Positions 1 through 9,257 are shown, numbered from the stretch's first letter. The stretch is DNA of 50,907 nt from Ichthyobacteriaceae bacterium (GCA_016744755.1 JADGDT010000010.1:1-50907); one strand, 5' to 3'. Numbers and translations: made by a program. The notes: generated from the letters alone by a model not told the origin.

Positions 1-69
1 AAAATAGAAATTACGCAAAAAATTAAAACGGTGCTCAATACCAAATTTAAAGATTTTACCAATTTATAA
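1..69 (+). CDS. C-terminal end of an unidentified protein (partial)
   Basis: The first reading frame is open from the window edge for 22 codons and ends in TAA at 67-69. The tail is lysine-rich and ends KDFTNL. It looks like a real protein end rather than a random frame, but it is too short to assign to a family. It precedes the left boundary sequences of the restriction island on the same strand. Confidence 0.3.
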   Translation, partial: KIEITQKIKTVLNTKFKDFTNL

Positions 70-130
70 TCGCCCAACACACCATACATCAACCGTTAGG
101 TGCAAGCTGAAAAAAAATCCCACCGCACAG
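70..130. other. Intergenic boundary sequence with a short attC-like pair
   Basis: This stretch carries GCCCAAC (72-78) and GTTAGGT (95-101). These match the outer core pattern RYYYAAC...GTTRRRY of integron attC sites, but they are only about 16 bases apart, too close for a normal attC. It sits between the end of the preceding gene and the left copy of the island-flanking repeat. It may be a degenerate recombination scar. Confidence 0.25.
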
Positions 131-179
131 TCAAGCACATTTCATTTTGCTCGTGCCTCACAAAATAAAAAGAGCTTTC
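131..179. repeat. Left copy of the ~50-bp direct repeat flanking the AbiE/Hsd island
   Basis: The segment starts TCAAGCACATTT, continues TTTGCTCGTGCCTCACAAA and ends AAAAGAGCTTTC. The same blocks occur in the same order and orientation at 9258-9307, just after hsdR, with only about six differences. The two copies enclose exactly the six-gene unit 316-9246. This is seen directly; a role in insertion or excision is inference. Confidence 0.75.
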
Positions 180-234
180 CTTTCCCCACCACCGCCCATA
201 TTATTCGAAATCTCTGAATACCATTAATCAGTTT

Positions 235-314
235 GTCCCAAATAACTTATATTTTCGGGACAAAATAAATCCAACAAATAGTGTTAAGTCCCATTTATTT
301 ACTATTTTTGGGAC
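235..314 (+). promoter_or_regulatory. Twin 27-bp inverted repeats and -7 box controlling the abiE-hsd unit
   Basis: Two inverted repeats of identical design are present: GTCCC at 235-239 with GGGAC at 257-261, and GTCCC at 288-292 with GGGAC at 310-314. Each spans 27 bp and they start 53 bp apart. The second overlaps a Bacteroidota -7 box, TATTTTTG (303-310), and ends two bases before the ATG at 316. The transcript would be nearly leaderless. AbiEi antitoxins are known to repress their own operon by binding paired inverted repeats, so these are very likely AbiEi operators. Confidence 0.75.
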
Positions 315-315
315 A

Positions 316-897
316 ATGCTAGATTTAACTACCATAGAGAAAGAAATTAATAAAGGAGAAATCTTCTTTATCTCAGATTTTACTGAACTTGGTAATTATG
401 AAGCTGTGCGAAAATCTCTGCAACGTCTTACCAAAGACAGTATCATTAAGCGCATTGCAAAAGGAATATATTTTTTGCCAAAAAAACATAAATTACTAGG
501 TATCATTTACCCTCACGCAGAACAAATTGCAAAAGCAATAGCAAAACGTGACAAAGCAAGAATAATAGCTACTGGCTCTACGGCATTAAACTTATTAGGC
601 TTATCTACACAAATTCCATTAAAAATTGTGTTTTTAACAGATGGTTCAGCAAGAAAAATTAAAGTGGGAAACCAAACGATTCAGTTTAAAAAGACAAATC
701 CAAAAAACCTGAGTATTGAACACCGATTAACTAATCTTGTAATTCAAGCATTAAAAGAAATTGGAGAAAAAAATGTAACAAAAGAACAGATTGATAAAAT
801 ACAGAGCATAATTAAAGAGAGTAATGAACGAGATATTATCAATGAAAATTTAAAAAACGCCCCTGTTTGGATTCAAAAAACAATGATAAGCAAATGA
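316..897 (+). CDS. AbiEi-like type IV antitoxin / transcriptional repressor (DUF6088 type)
   Basis: This 193-residue protein has an N-terminal winged-helix-like region (about residues 1-60, including YEAVRKSLQRL and IIKRIAKGIYFLPKK). A C-terminal AbiEi/DUF6088-like part follows, with the ATGSTALNLLGLSTQIP segment at about 92-108. AbiEi proteins counteract the partner nucleotidyltransferase without binding it and repress their own promoter. The ATG at 316 lies directly after the second operator. The stop overlaps the next start (ATGA), typical of antitoxin-first abiE operons. Unusually, the operon continues into a type I restriction system. The family call is fairly sure; control over the downstream genes is inferred. 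Confidence 0.8.
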   Translation: MLDLTTIEKEINKGEIFFISDFTELGNYEAVRKSLQRLTKDSIIKRIAKGIYFLPKKHKLLGIIYPHAEQIAKAIAKRDKARIIATGSTALNLLGLSTQIPLKIVFLTDGSARKIKVGNQTIQFKKTNPKNLSIEHRLTNLVIQALKEIGEKNVTKEQIDKIQSIIKESNERDIINENLKNAPVWIQKTMISK

Positions 898-1877
898 ATA
901 ACTGGCTAAAATTAACAAAAGAGGAGCAAATAGAATTGTTTACCCAAATTGGTGTAAAAACAAATCTACCACCACAAGCAGTTGAAAAAGATGCTTGGGT
1001 AACGCTAATGCTACGGATGATTTTCACTTCCGATTTAGCAAGCCATTTAATATTCAAAGGTGGAACGTCTTTAAGTAAGGCTTTTAATTTAATTCATAGA
1101 TTCTCGGAAGATATTGATTTAGGAATTGACCGTAAACACTTAAATTTTGAAGGAGATTTGTCTAAAGGACAAATTCGAAAATTAAGAAGAGCTTGTCACA
1201 CGTTTGTTTCTACTAATCTATCTGAATTACTTCAAAAACAACTTACAGCATACGGCATTGATTCTAATTTGTATGAGATGATTGTTGAAAACACACAAGT
1301 ATCTGACCAAGACCCTGAAACAATTAAAGTGAATTATCAATCATTATTTGAAGAAGTATCCTATCTACCTAAAAGGGTATTGATAGAAGTTAGCGCAAGG
1401 TCATTGATAGAACCAAATCAAGAAGTTGCAATAAAATCAATGATTGATGAACACTATCCAGAAACGGGTTTTGCAGAACAAGAATTTATAGTAAACACAA
1501 CCAGCCCTCAAAAAACATTTTTGGAGAAACTGATTTTACTACACGAAGAATTTCAAAAACCAATTGAAAAAATTAGACACCTACGAATGTCTAGACATTT
1601 TTATGATATAGGACAAATACTAAATTCAGATTACGGTGTAAAGGCTTTGAAAAACACAACGCTGTTTGAAAGTATTATTGCTCATAGAAGCGTATTAACG
1701 CCTATGAAAACAACAGACTATAATGGTTTGACCTTAAAAAATCTTAACATCATTCCACCAGATGAGTTACTTGAAAGTTACAAATCTGATTATAAAGAAA
1801 TGCAGAATAGTATGATACACGGTGAATCACTTGATTTTGATGAGCTATTACAAAATATAATAAAAGAATTGAAATAA
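894..1877 (+). CDS. AbiEii-like nucleotidyltransferase toxin
   Basis: This 327-residue protein carries the minimal nucleotidyltransferase signature FKGGTSLSKAFNLIHRF then SEDIDLGI (about residues 53-78). The GGTSL and DxD elements bind nucleotide and metal. AbiEii toxins are GTP-binding nucleotidyltransferases that halt growth, originally in phage abortive infection. A TTG start upstream at 867 is possible, but the ATG at 894 forms an ATGA overlap with the antitoxin stop and is preferred. The TAA stop abuts the hsdM ATG with no gap, so toxin and methyltransferase should be co-translated. Catalytic residues look intact. Confidence 0.82.
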   Translation: MNNWLKLTKEEQIELFTQIGVKTNLPPQAVEKDAWVTLMLRMIFTSDLASHLIFKGGTSLSKAFNLIHRFSEDIDLGIDRKHLNFEGDLSKGQIRKLRRACHTFVSTNLSELLQKQLTAYGIDSNLYEMIVENTQVSDQDPETIKVNYQSLFEEVSYLPKRVLIEVSARSLIEPNQEVAIKSMIDEHYPETGFAEQEFIVNTTSPQKTFLEKLILLHEEFQKPIEKIRHLRMSRHFYDIGQILNSDYGVKALKNTTLFESIIAHRSVLTPMKTTDYNGLTLKNLNIIPPDELLESYKSDYKEMQNSMIHGESLDFDELLQNIIKELK

Positions 1878-3446
1878 ATGTCAGACGAACAAAAACAAAT
1901 ATTACAGAACAGCCTTTGGGCAATTGCCAACTTGCTTAGAGGAAAAATGAATCCTGATGATTATAGGGATTATATTTTAGGTTTTATTTTCTTTAAATAC
2001 CTTTCTGAAAAGCAAAATATTTATGTAACAGAACTTCTACAAGGCGAAGACGAAACCGACTTTAAAAAAGTAACTGATACCGAAACTTTAGAAGCTTTAC
2101 GTGAAGAGTGTATTATAAAATTAGGATATTTTTTAGAGCCAAAAGAGCTTTTTGAAACCATTGCCGAAAAAGGAAGTCGCAAAATTGAAGGCAAAAGTGA
2201 ATTTATCCTGGACGATTTACAAGCAGTCTTAAACCACATTGAACAAAGTACAATGGGCGAAGACTCAGAAGAAGACTTTGCTGCTCTGTTTGAAGATTTA
2301 GATTTAACTTCAACTAAACTAGGCAGAACCGTAAGTGCAAGAAATGAGATTATTGTAGATATCATTAAAGAATTACATAAGATTGATTTTAAATTAGAAG
2401 ATTTAGAATCTGATGTTTTGGGTGATGCTTACGAATACTTAATCGGAAATTTCGCTGCCCTTTCTGGAAAATCCAAAGGTGAGTTTTATACACCACAACA
2501 AGTATCAAAAATACTAGCGAAAATTGTTACACTTGGTAAGACTAAAATAAAATCTGTTTACGACCCAACTTGTGGTTCAGGTTCGCTTTTGTTACGTGTT
2601 AAACGAGAAGCAGATGTAAGTGAGTTTTACGGACAAGAATTAAACCGTACTACTTACAATTTAGCACGTATGAATATGATATTACACGATATTCATTACC
2701 GAAAATTTGACATTAAAAATGAAGACACCATTGAAAATCCTCAACATCTAGACAAAAGGTTCGAAGCTGTTGTTGCAAATCCACCGTTTTCGACACATTG
2801 GAAAGGAAAAGACAATCCTCTCAACAGCACAGATGAACGCTTTTCTCAATTTGGGAGACTTGCACCTAAAACTAAAGCCGATTACGCTTTTGTACAACAT
2901 ATGTTTTATCAATTAGCAGATAATGGGACTATGGCTGTTGTTTTACCACACGGAGTATTATTTAGAGGAGCTGCTGAAGGTGTAATTCGTAAATACTTAA
3001 TAAATGATAAAAACGCTTTAGATGCTGTAATTGGTTTACCAGCCAATATTTTTTACGGAACCTCTATTCCTACTTGTATTTTAGTACTTAAAAAATGCAG
3101 AAAAGCAGATGACAATATTGTCTTTATTGATGCAAGTGGAGATGACTATTTTATTAAAGGAGTTAATCAAAATGAACTACGAGATAAAGATGTAGAAAAA
3201 ATTGTAGACACGTATTCTGAAAGAATAACTACAGAAAAATATAGCAAAGTTGTAGAGTTAAAAGAAATCAAAAAAAATGACTACAATCTAAATATAGCAA
3301 GATATGTAGACACTTTTGAAGATGATGAGCCTATTGATATTGAAGCTTTAGCTACTGAATTAAAAGCTATTGATAAGCAAATAGCACCACTTAATGCAGA
3401 AATAAAGGCTTTTTGTGATGAACTCAATATTTCAACACCTTTTTAA
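1878..3446 (+). CDS. hsdM: Type I restriction-modification DNA methyltransferase subunit M
   Basis: This 522-residue N6-adenine methyltransferase has an N-terminal helical HsdM_N domain (about 1-140, with LWAIANLLRGKM and FIFFKYLSE). The Rossmann catalytic domain follows. YTPQQVSKIL leads into the SAM-binding DPTCGSGSLLLR (about 230), and motif IV is ANPPFS (about 307). It would form the M2S trimer with HsdS and methylate the HsdS target. It starts immediately after the abiEii stop and ends one base before hsdS. All expected motifs are present and the length is normal. Confidence 0.95.
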   Translation: MSDEQKQILQNSLWAIANLLRGKMNPDDYRDYILGFIFFKYLSEKQNIYVTELLQGEDETDFKKVTDTETLEALREECIIKLGYFLEPKELFETIAEKGSRKIEGKSEFILDDLQAVLNHIEQSTMGEDSEEDFAALFEDLDLTSTKLGRTVSARNEIIVDIIKELHKIDFKLEDLESDVLGDAYEYLIGNFAALSGKSKGEFYTPQQVSKILAKIVTLGKTKIKSVYDPTCGSGSLLLRVKREADVSEFYGQELNRTTYNLARMNMILHDIHYRKFDIKNEDTIENPQHLDKRFEAVVANPPFSTHWKGKDNPLNSTDERFSQFGRLAPKTKADYAFVQHMFYQLADNGTMAVVLPHGVLFRGAAEGVIRKYLINDKNALDAVIGLPANIFYGTSIPTCILVLKKCRKADDNIVFIDASGDDYFIKGVNQNELRDKDVEKIVDTYSERITTEKYSKVVELKEIKKNDYNLNIARYVDTFEDDEPIDIEALATELKAIDKQIAPLNAEIKAFCDELNISTPF

Positions 3447-3447
3447 T

Positions 3448-4671
3448 ATGTCGTTACTAAAAAACAAACCATTACTGCGTTTTCCTGAATTTACATCTGC
3501 TTGGGAAGAAAAAAAAATCTCTGAGATTTTTGAAAGAGTTGTAAACCCAGTTGATGTAGATAAAAAAGAGACCTATCAAGAATTAGGGATTCGTTCTCAC
3601 GGTAAAGGTATATTTCATAAACAACCGAAACTTGGTGCTAAAATTGGAAACAAAAGAGTGTTTTGGGTTAAAGAAAATACGTTCATTGTGAACATTGTAT
3701 TTGCTTGGGAACAAGCTGTAGCAAAAACTACAGAAAAGGAAGTTGGTTTAATAGCTTCCCATAGATTTCCAATGTATGACCCAATTAAAAATGTTTTAGA
3801 CCTCGATTTTATTTTATCTCTTTTTCTGCGTAAAAAAGGAAAAAATATTTTAGAATTAGCTTCACCTGGAGGTGCAGGTAGGAATAAAACTTTAGGGCAA
3901 AAAGTTTTTTCAGATACTGAAGTTATTATACCAAAAATTCAAGAACAAACTAAAATATCAAGTTTCTTAAAACTAAATGATGATAGGTTGAATGTACTAA
4001 TAAATAAAAAAGAGACACTAGAAGCATATAAAGAAGGTATTATCCGCAAAATCTTTAATAAAGACATTCGGTTTAAAGATAAAAATGGGAATGATTTTCC
4101 TGATTGGGAAGAAAAATTCTTAGGAGAAATAGGAGAATTTAGAACAAGTAGTGTTGACAAGAAAACGATTGAAGGAGAACCAGAAGTAAGACTTATAAAC
4201 TATATGAACGTTTATAAACACGAAAACATCACTAATAAGAACAAAGACAAACTAATGATAGTTTCAGCTAAAGAAACTCAATTAAAAAGCAGTAATTTGC
4301 TAAAAGGTGATATCCTATTTACACCTTCATCTGAGACGCCAAGCGATATTGGCCATTCAATCGTTATTTCAGAAAACTTAGAGAACACATTATTTAGCTA
4401 TCACTTAATGCGTTTCCGTCCAGCGATTGAAATTGATATTTTGTATTCTCATTATTTCTGCAATATTCCTTCTGTATTAAAGCAAATAACAAGATATACT
4501 ATTTCAGTTGGTTCATTCTCGAAAATTAAAGTTCAACTACCATCTATAAAAGAGCAAAAAAAAATAGCATCTTTTCTTTTTAATATTGACAATTCGATAA
4601 AGAATATTTCAAACCAAATTAAAAAATCAAAAAAGTTTAAAGAAGGGCTTGTTCAAAAAATGTTTGTGTAA
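3448..4671 (+). CDS. hsdS: Type I restriction-modification specificity subunit S
   Basis: This 407-residue protein has two target-recognition half-repeats. Each opens with a similar phrase (LRFPEFTSAWEEKKISEIF at the start, then NDFPDWEEKFLGEIGEF near 220). Each closes with a helical spacer (PKIQEQTKISSFL...KEGIIRKIF, and PSIKEQKKIASFL...KEGLVQKMF). HsdS sets the bipartite DNA target of both methylation and restriction. The ATG at 3448 is preferred over a start at 3415, because the latter would overlap hsdM and adds a tail unlike the family. The FRG gene begins one base after its stop. Confidence 0.93.
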   Translation: MSLLKNKPLLRFPEFTSAWEEKKISEIFERVVNPVDVDKKETYQELGIRSHGKGIFHKQPKLGAKIGNKRVFWVKENTFIVNIVFAWEQAVAKTTEKEVGLIASHRFPMYDPIKNVLDLDFILSLFLRKKGKNILELASPGGAGRNKTLGQKVFSDTEVIIPKIQEQTKISSFLKLNDDRLNVLINKKETLEAYKEGIIRKIFNKDIRFKDKNGNDFPDWEEKFLGEIGEFRTSSVDKKTIEGEPEVRLINYMNVYKHENITNKNKDKLMIVSAKETQLKSSNLLKGDILFTPSSETPSDIGHSIVISENLENTLFSYHLMRFRPAIEIDILYSHYFCNIPSVLKQITRYTISVGSFSKIKVQLPSIKEQKKIASFLFNIDNSIKNISNQIKKSKKFKEGLVQKMFV

Positions 4672-4672
4672 T

Positions 4673-6391
4673 ATGAATTTAACAACAATAAATAATAAAA
4701 TACAAGAAGAGTTTGAATCTTATTTAGTAAGCTTTCTAGACAATAAAAAATACTACTATTGGACGTTAGACTATTTTGAATCTGTAGGTGGTTTATCATT
4801 TCAACATTATTTTTTAAATGATGATGTAAAAAAAGAGATTAACACAACAGGAGAAACGTACTTTACAGAATCTAAAATTAATTTAAGCATTAATCGTAAT
4901 TCCCATAGAAACGATTTAGCTATAAAAAACATTGCCTCTCTTTTTGAAGACCATAAAGAAGATGGTCAAACAAAAAGATATGAATACATTAAAGAATTCA
5001 TCCTTTGGCAACTACTAACCCAACTCAATAAAAAAGACCCAAATAATAAAATTGAACTACAGAAAAACAACTTTCTGTACACCTATTTGCAATACTTAGT
5101 AAATAATCAAGCCCCAAGAAAAAGGTCTGATTTTATAGCTTACGCAAAAGCAGAACAAGGACGCGATTTGTTTATTCAATTAGCAGGTTTAGTAAAGGAA
5201 AACGAAAACCCTAATCAAGAACTACAATCGAGAGTTGAAAAACTTTTTATCTCAAAAGAATATGACGATAAAATTCATTTTGTGTTTTCAAAAGTTGGTA
5301 AAGAGGATAAAGAAGAATTACGAGAGTTATTGGATGTTTTAAGTAAAGGAAGCGTAAACAACTATTACAGAGGTCAAGCAGATGCAACGTGGTATCTAGA
5401 CTCTAGCCTTACAAGGGAAGAGAAATATGTAGAAAATGAAGCAAGAATGTATTATGATATTCTCTCGCTTAAACCAGAAGCATTTGTAAATGATTATAGT
5501 ATTTATGACCGCTTAATTACAATGCAGCATTTTGGAATGCCAACAAGGCTATTAGATATTACTCGTAATCCTTTAGTTTCCATCTTCTTTGCTTGTAATA
5601 ATTTAGACCGCGCAAATGCAGATGGTTTGGTATATTCCTTTGTACCAGATTCTGACAACTTCCTAAATTTTGATGATGAGCGTTTAAAATGTATCACAAA
5701 CAATGTTGTAAGTAAAGATGAAGATTATAAGAACAATTCTTGCAACTTAACCCAAACACAAAAAGAAGAATGCTTTGCTAAAAATTGGTTCGTTCAAGGA
5801 ATTGCTAAAAACCAAAGAATCAACAATCAAAGCGGTGATTTTATTTTTGTAAGTAGCGAAGCATCTAGAAAAAGTTTAGATAGTTTACCTACTAAGATTG
5901 TCATTATTGATGCAAATTCAAAGAAAGTATTACTTGAACAATTGGAATCTTTAAATATTCATAGTGGTTCGGTTTATCCAGACCTTAGCCATATGAGTAG
6001 TTATATAAGAGAACGCTATAAAGACGACAGTTACATTGCAAGTATTTCGCATAGACCAATTCCTGTTTACATAGATTCTAAAACCATAAACGAAAGACCA
6101 AAAGACAGCACGCCTAAAATACTCAGCAGCAAATTTGACGAAACCACTTTTTGGACAGATGATAGAAATAAGCAACTTACCGCTTATGCGAAATCAGAAA
6201 AACTTAAAATAAGCGAACTAAAAAAAGTAATCAGCACCTATTTATACGATGAAAAAGCACCTTTACCAGATAGTGTAATATCTGCATTAAAAAGTAAACC
6301 TAGCTTAAAAAACCGCAGAGGTATAGCAGAAGAAACCACTAATAAAATAGTTGCATTTGCAAAATCTTTAAATAACGAATCTAACAAATGA
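4673..6391 (+). CDS. FRG-domain protein with an HsdR-type C-terminal domain
   Basis: This 572-residue protein has three parts. Residues 1-210 are helical and unrecognised. Residues about 215-420 are an FRG domain, shown by NNYYRGQAD (about 233-241) and MQHFGMPTRLLDITRNPLVS then IFFAC (about 283-307). Residues about 503-570 match the C-terminal end of HsdR from this locus: KKVISTYLYDEKAPL against EKVIGDYMFTEKIPL, then KPSLKNR against RPSLKER, and TNKI in both. Roughly 40 percent of 66 positions are identical by eye. FRG domains have no settled biochemical function. The gene sits between hsdS and hsdR, one base after hsdS and overlapping hsdR by ATGA, so it is part of the restriction unit. A second effector recruited by the methyltransferase is inference. 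Confidence 0.85.
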   Translation: MNLTTINNKIQEEFESYLVSFLDNKKYYYWTLDYFESVGGLSFQHYFLNDDVKKEINTTGETYFTESKINLSINRNSHRNDLAIKNIASLFEDHKEDGQTKRYEYIKEFILWQLLTQLNKKDPNNKIELQKNNFLYTYLQYLVNNQAPRKRSDFIAYAKAEQGRDLFIQLAGLVKENENPNQELQSRVEKLFISKEYDDKIHFVFSKVGKEDKEELRELLDVLSKGSVNNYYRGQADATWYLDSSLTREEKYVENEARMYYDILSLKPEAFVNDYSIYDRLITMQHFGMPTRLLDITRNPLVSIFFACNNLDRANADGLVYSFVPDSDNFLNFDDERLKCITNNVVSKDEDYKNNSCNLTQTQKEECFAKNWFVQGIAKNQRINNQSGDFIFVSSEASRKSLDSLPTKIVIIDANSKKVLLEQLESLNIHSGSVYPDLSHMSSYIRERYKDDSYIASISHRPIPVYIDSKTINERPKDSTPKILSSKFDETTFWTDDRNKQLTAYAKSEKLKISELKKVISTYLYDEKAPLPDSVISALKSKPSLKNRRGIAEETTNKIVAFAKSLNNESNK

Positions 6392-9246
6392 CCACACAAC
6401 CAGAACAATTATTAGAAAACAATTTGGTGAGTCAATTAGCACAATTGGGTTATGAAAAAGTGATTATTAAAAATGAAGCAGATTTACTAATCAATCTAAA
6501 GTCACAGTTAGAAAAACACAATAAAATTACATTATCTGATAACGATTTTAAGCAGGTTTTAAACTACATTAACAAAGGTTCTATATTTCAAAGAGCCAAA
6601 ATACTGCGTGATAGAGTTCCATTTACAAATGACAAAGGAGAAAACAAAACCATAGAACTCATCAACCAATTACATTGGTGTAAAAACGAGTTTCAAGTTA
6701 CCCAACAAGTAACTATGGAAGGAAAATACAAAAACCGTTACGATGTAACCATCTTGATAAACGGTTTGCCTTTGGTTCAAATAGAACTAAAACGTAGAGG
6801 ATTAGAACTTAAAGAAGCTTTCAACCAAATTAACCGTTATGAGCGTCATAGTTTTGGTGCAGGAGCTGGATTATTTCAATTTGTGCAAATATTTGTTATT
6901 AGCAACGGTGTAAACACAAAATACTATGCTAACAGCCCAATAAAAGCACGAAGTTTTAAACAAACCTTTTATTGGAGCGATACCAAAAACAAACTCGTTA
7001 CCCAACTTTCAAAATTTACAGATATATTTTTAGAGCCTTGCCATATCTCTAAAATGATTACAAGATATGTTGTACAAAACGAATCTTCAAAAATATTAAT
7101 GGTACTTCGTCCCTATCAATATTTTGCAGTAGAAGCGATAATAGAAAGAGTAAAAAACACTAGTAAAAATGGATTTATTTGGCACACTACAGGTTCAGGT
7201 AAAACCTTAACCAGTTTTAAAGCCAGTCAAATTCTAACGAATATGCCCAAAGTTCATAAGGTGATTTTTGTGGTAGATAGAAAAGATTTGGATTACCAAA
7301 CTACAAAAGAGTTTAATAGTTTTAGCAAGGGTAGTATTGATGGCACAAATAACACTAAAGCTTTAGTAAAACAATTGTCTGGCGATAATAAATTGATTGT
7401 AACCACCATTCAAAAACTGAATACTGCCATTAGTAAAGCGAAGTATTTAAATCAAATTTCTGTTTTGAAAGACAAAAGAGTTATTTTTATATTTGATGAA
7501 TGCCACAGAAGTCAGTTTGGAAAAACACACGAAGACATTAAAAGCTTTTTCGAAAAAAGTCAGATGTTCGGTTTTACAGGAACACCAATTTTTGAAGAAA
7601 ACGCAGGAACCAATGAATTTGGAAAACGAACAACTGCAATGCTATTTGGTGGCGAAAAAGCTTTACACAAGTATGTTATTACAGATGCCATAAGAGATGA
7701 AAATGTTTTAAAGTTCTCAATTGAATACATTAATACATTCAAAAAGAAAGAACACATTTTGGATATTGATGTTGAAGCTATTGACGAAAAAGAAGTAATG
7801 GAAGCACCTGAGCGTTTAGATGCCATTACTGAATACATAATTGCCAACCACAACAGAAAAACACATAGTAAAGAGTTTACAGCAATAATGTGTGTAAGTA
7901 ATATAGAAACACTCATTAAATATTACCAACTTTTTAAAGCGAAAGACCATAATATAAAAGTAGCAACTATATTTTCTTATCAAGCCAACGAAGAAGACAA
8001 AGATGCTTTAGGTTTTACAACTTCAGATTTTGACGAAGTAGATTTGAATGTTGTTGCTGAACCAGTTACTAAATATAAATCTCAACATACAAGAGAACAT
8101 TTAGATAGTTTTATTGCAGATTACAACAAAACCTTTGGAACAAATTATTCAACAAAAGACACTCAAAGTTATTATAACTATCACAACGATATTGCTAAAC
8201 GAGTAAAACACAGACAGGTTGATATTTTATTGGTAGTAAATATGTTTTTAACTGGTTTTGACAGTAAAACATTAAATACTATTTACGTTGATAAAAACTT
8301 AAAATATCACGGTTTAATCCAAGCATTTTCAAGAACAAACAGAATTTTAAACGAAGTAAAATCACAAGGAAATGTAGTTTGTTTTAGAAATTTAAAACAG
8401 CATACAGATGATGCAATCGCTTTATTCTCAAACATAGAATCTAAGGATGAAATAATTATTGAACCTTATGAAGATTATGTAAGTAAAATGAATGAAGCAT
8501 TTATACAATTGCTTCAAATTGCACCAACAATAGATAGTGTTTCGAATTTAGAAAGTGAAGAAGATGAATTAGCTTTTGCTAAAGCGTTTAGAGAACTAAT
8601 GCGAACACTAAATGTTTTAAAGACCTTTACGGAATTTAGTTTTGATGATATAAGTATAAATGAACAAACTTTTGAAGATTACAAAAGCAAGTATTTAGAT
8701 TTAAGAGACAAAGTAAAAAGAGAAAATGCAAAGGAAAAAGTTTCTATTCTTAATGATATAGATTTCGAATTAGAGTTAATTCATAGAGACGAAATTAATG
8801 TTACCTATATTTTAAAATTACTGGCAAATCTTAAAAATTCTGTATCTGTTGAGGAACAAGAAAAACAACTGAAAAACATAATGGATATTGTGGCTGGAGA
8901 TACACAGCTAAGAAGTAAACGTGAGTTAATTGAAAAATTCATAAATGAACATTTACCAATAATTGAGGATTCTGAAGATATTCCGGATGAATTTGTGAAG
9001 TTTATGACAACTGAAAAATTAGAAGCCATAAAATCATTGAGTAAAGAAGAGAATTTGGATTCTGACAAACTAGAAAAAGTAATTGGCGATTATATGTTTA
9101 CAGAGAAAATCCCATTACGTGACGACATAATAGACACAATGAGAACTCGTCCAAGTTTGAAAGAAAGAAAAACCAAAGCGGAAAGAATAACTAATAAGAT
9201 ACTGGAATTTGTGGAGACATTTATTAGCGGAATTATGACGGAATAG
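6388..9246 (+). CDS. hsdR: Type I restriction endonuclease/translocase subunit R
   Basis: This 952-residue protein is of the EcoR124I kind. The PD-(D/E)xK nuclease lies near residues 115-140 (RYDVTILINGLPLVQIELKRRG is its D...ExK core, split here as RYDVTILING and LPLVQIELKRRG). The superfamily 2 motor has Walker A HTTGSGKTLTSFK (about 268), the DECH box in FDECHRSQFG (about 370) and motif VI QAFSRTNRILNEV (about 650). A helical C-terminal domain follows, homologous to the end of the upstream FRG protein. It translocates DNA and cleaves unmodified DNA with M2S. The start overlaps the FRG stop by four bases. No inactivating change is visible. Confidence 0.95.
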   Translation: MTTQPEQLLENNLVSQLAQLGYEKVIIKNEADLLINLKSQLEKHNKITLSDNDFKQVLNYINKGSIFQRAKILRDRVPFTNDKGENKTIELINQLHWCKNEFQVTQQVTMEGKYKNRYDVTILINGLPLVQIELKRRGLELKEAFNQINRYERHSFGAGAGLFQFVQIFVISNGVNTKYYANSPIKARSFKQTFYWSDTKNKLVTQLSKFTDIFLEPCHISKMITRYVVQNESSKILMVLRPYQYFAVEAIIERVKNTSKNGFIWHTTGSGKTLTSFKASQILTNMPKVHKVIFVVDRKDLDYQTTKEFNSFSKGSIDGTNNTKALVKQLSGDNKLIVTTIQKLNTAISKAKYLNQISVLKDKRVIFIFDECHRSQFGKTHEDIKSFFEKSQMFGFTGTPIFEENAGTNEFGKRTTAMLFGGEKALHKYVITDAIRDENVLKFSIEYINTFKKKEHILDIDVEAIDEKEVMEAPERLDAITEYIIANHNRKTHSKEFTAIMCVSNIETLIKYYQLFKAKDHNIKVATIFSYQANEEDKDALGFTTSDFDEVDLNVVAEPVTKYKSQHTREHLDSFIADYNKTFGTNYSTKDTQSYYNYHNDIAKRVKHRQVDILLVVNMFLTGFDSKTLNTIYVDKNLKYHGLIQAFSRTNRILNEVKSQGNVVCFRNLKQHTDDAIALFSNIESKDEIIIEPYEDYVSKMNEAFIQLLQIAPTIDSVSNLESEEDELAFAKAFRELMRTLNVLKTFTEFSFDDISINEQTFEDYKSKYLDLRDKVKRENAKEKVSILNDIDFELELIHRDEINVTYILKLLANLKNSVSVEEQEKQLKNIMDIVAGDTQLRSKRELIEKFINEHLPIIEDSEDIPDEFVKFMTTEKLEAIKSLSKEENLDSDKLEKVIGDYMFTEKIPLRDDIIDTMRTRPSLKERKTKAERITNKILEFVETFISGIMTE

Positions 9247-9257
9247 CCAACGCAAGT

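Noticed and set aside
72-101. GCCCAAC...GTTAGGT as an integron attC site
   Set aside because: Both outer cores match, but they are far too close together and no inner core pair is visible; noted only as a possible scar.
867-896. Upstream TTG start for the AbiEii-like toxin
   Set aside because: The ATG at 894 gives the usual four-base overlap with the antitoxin; the extra nine residues lie inside the antitoxin coding end and add no family sequence.
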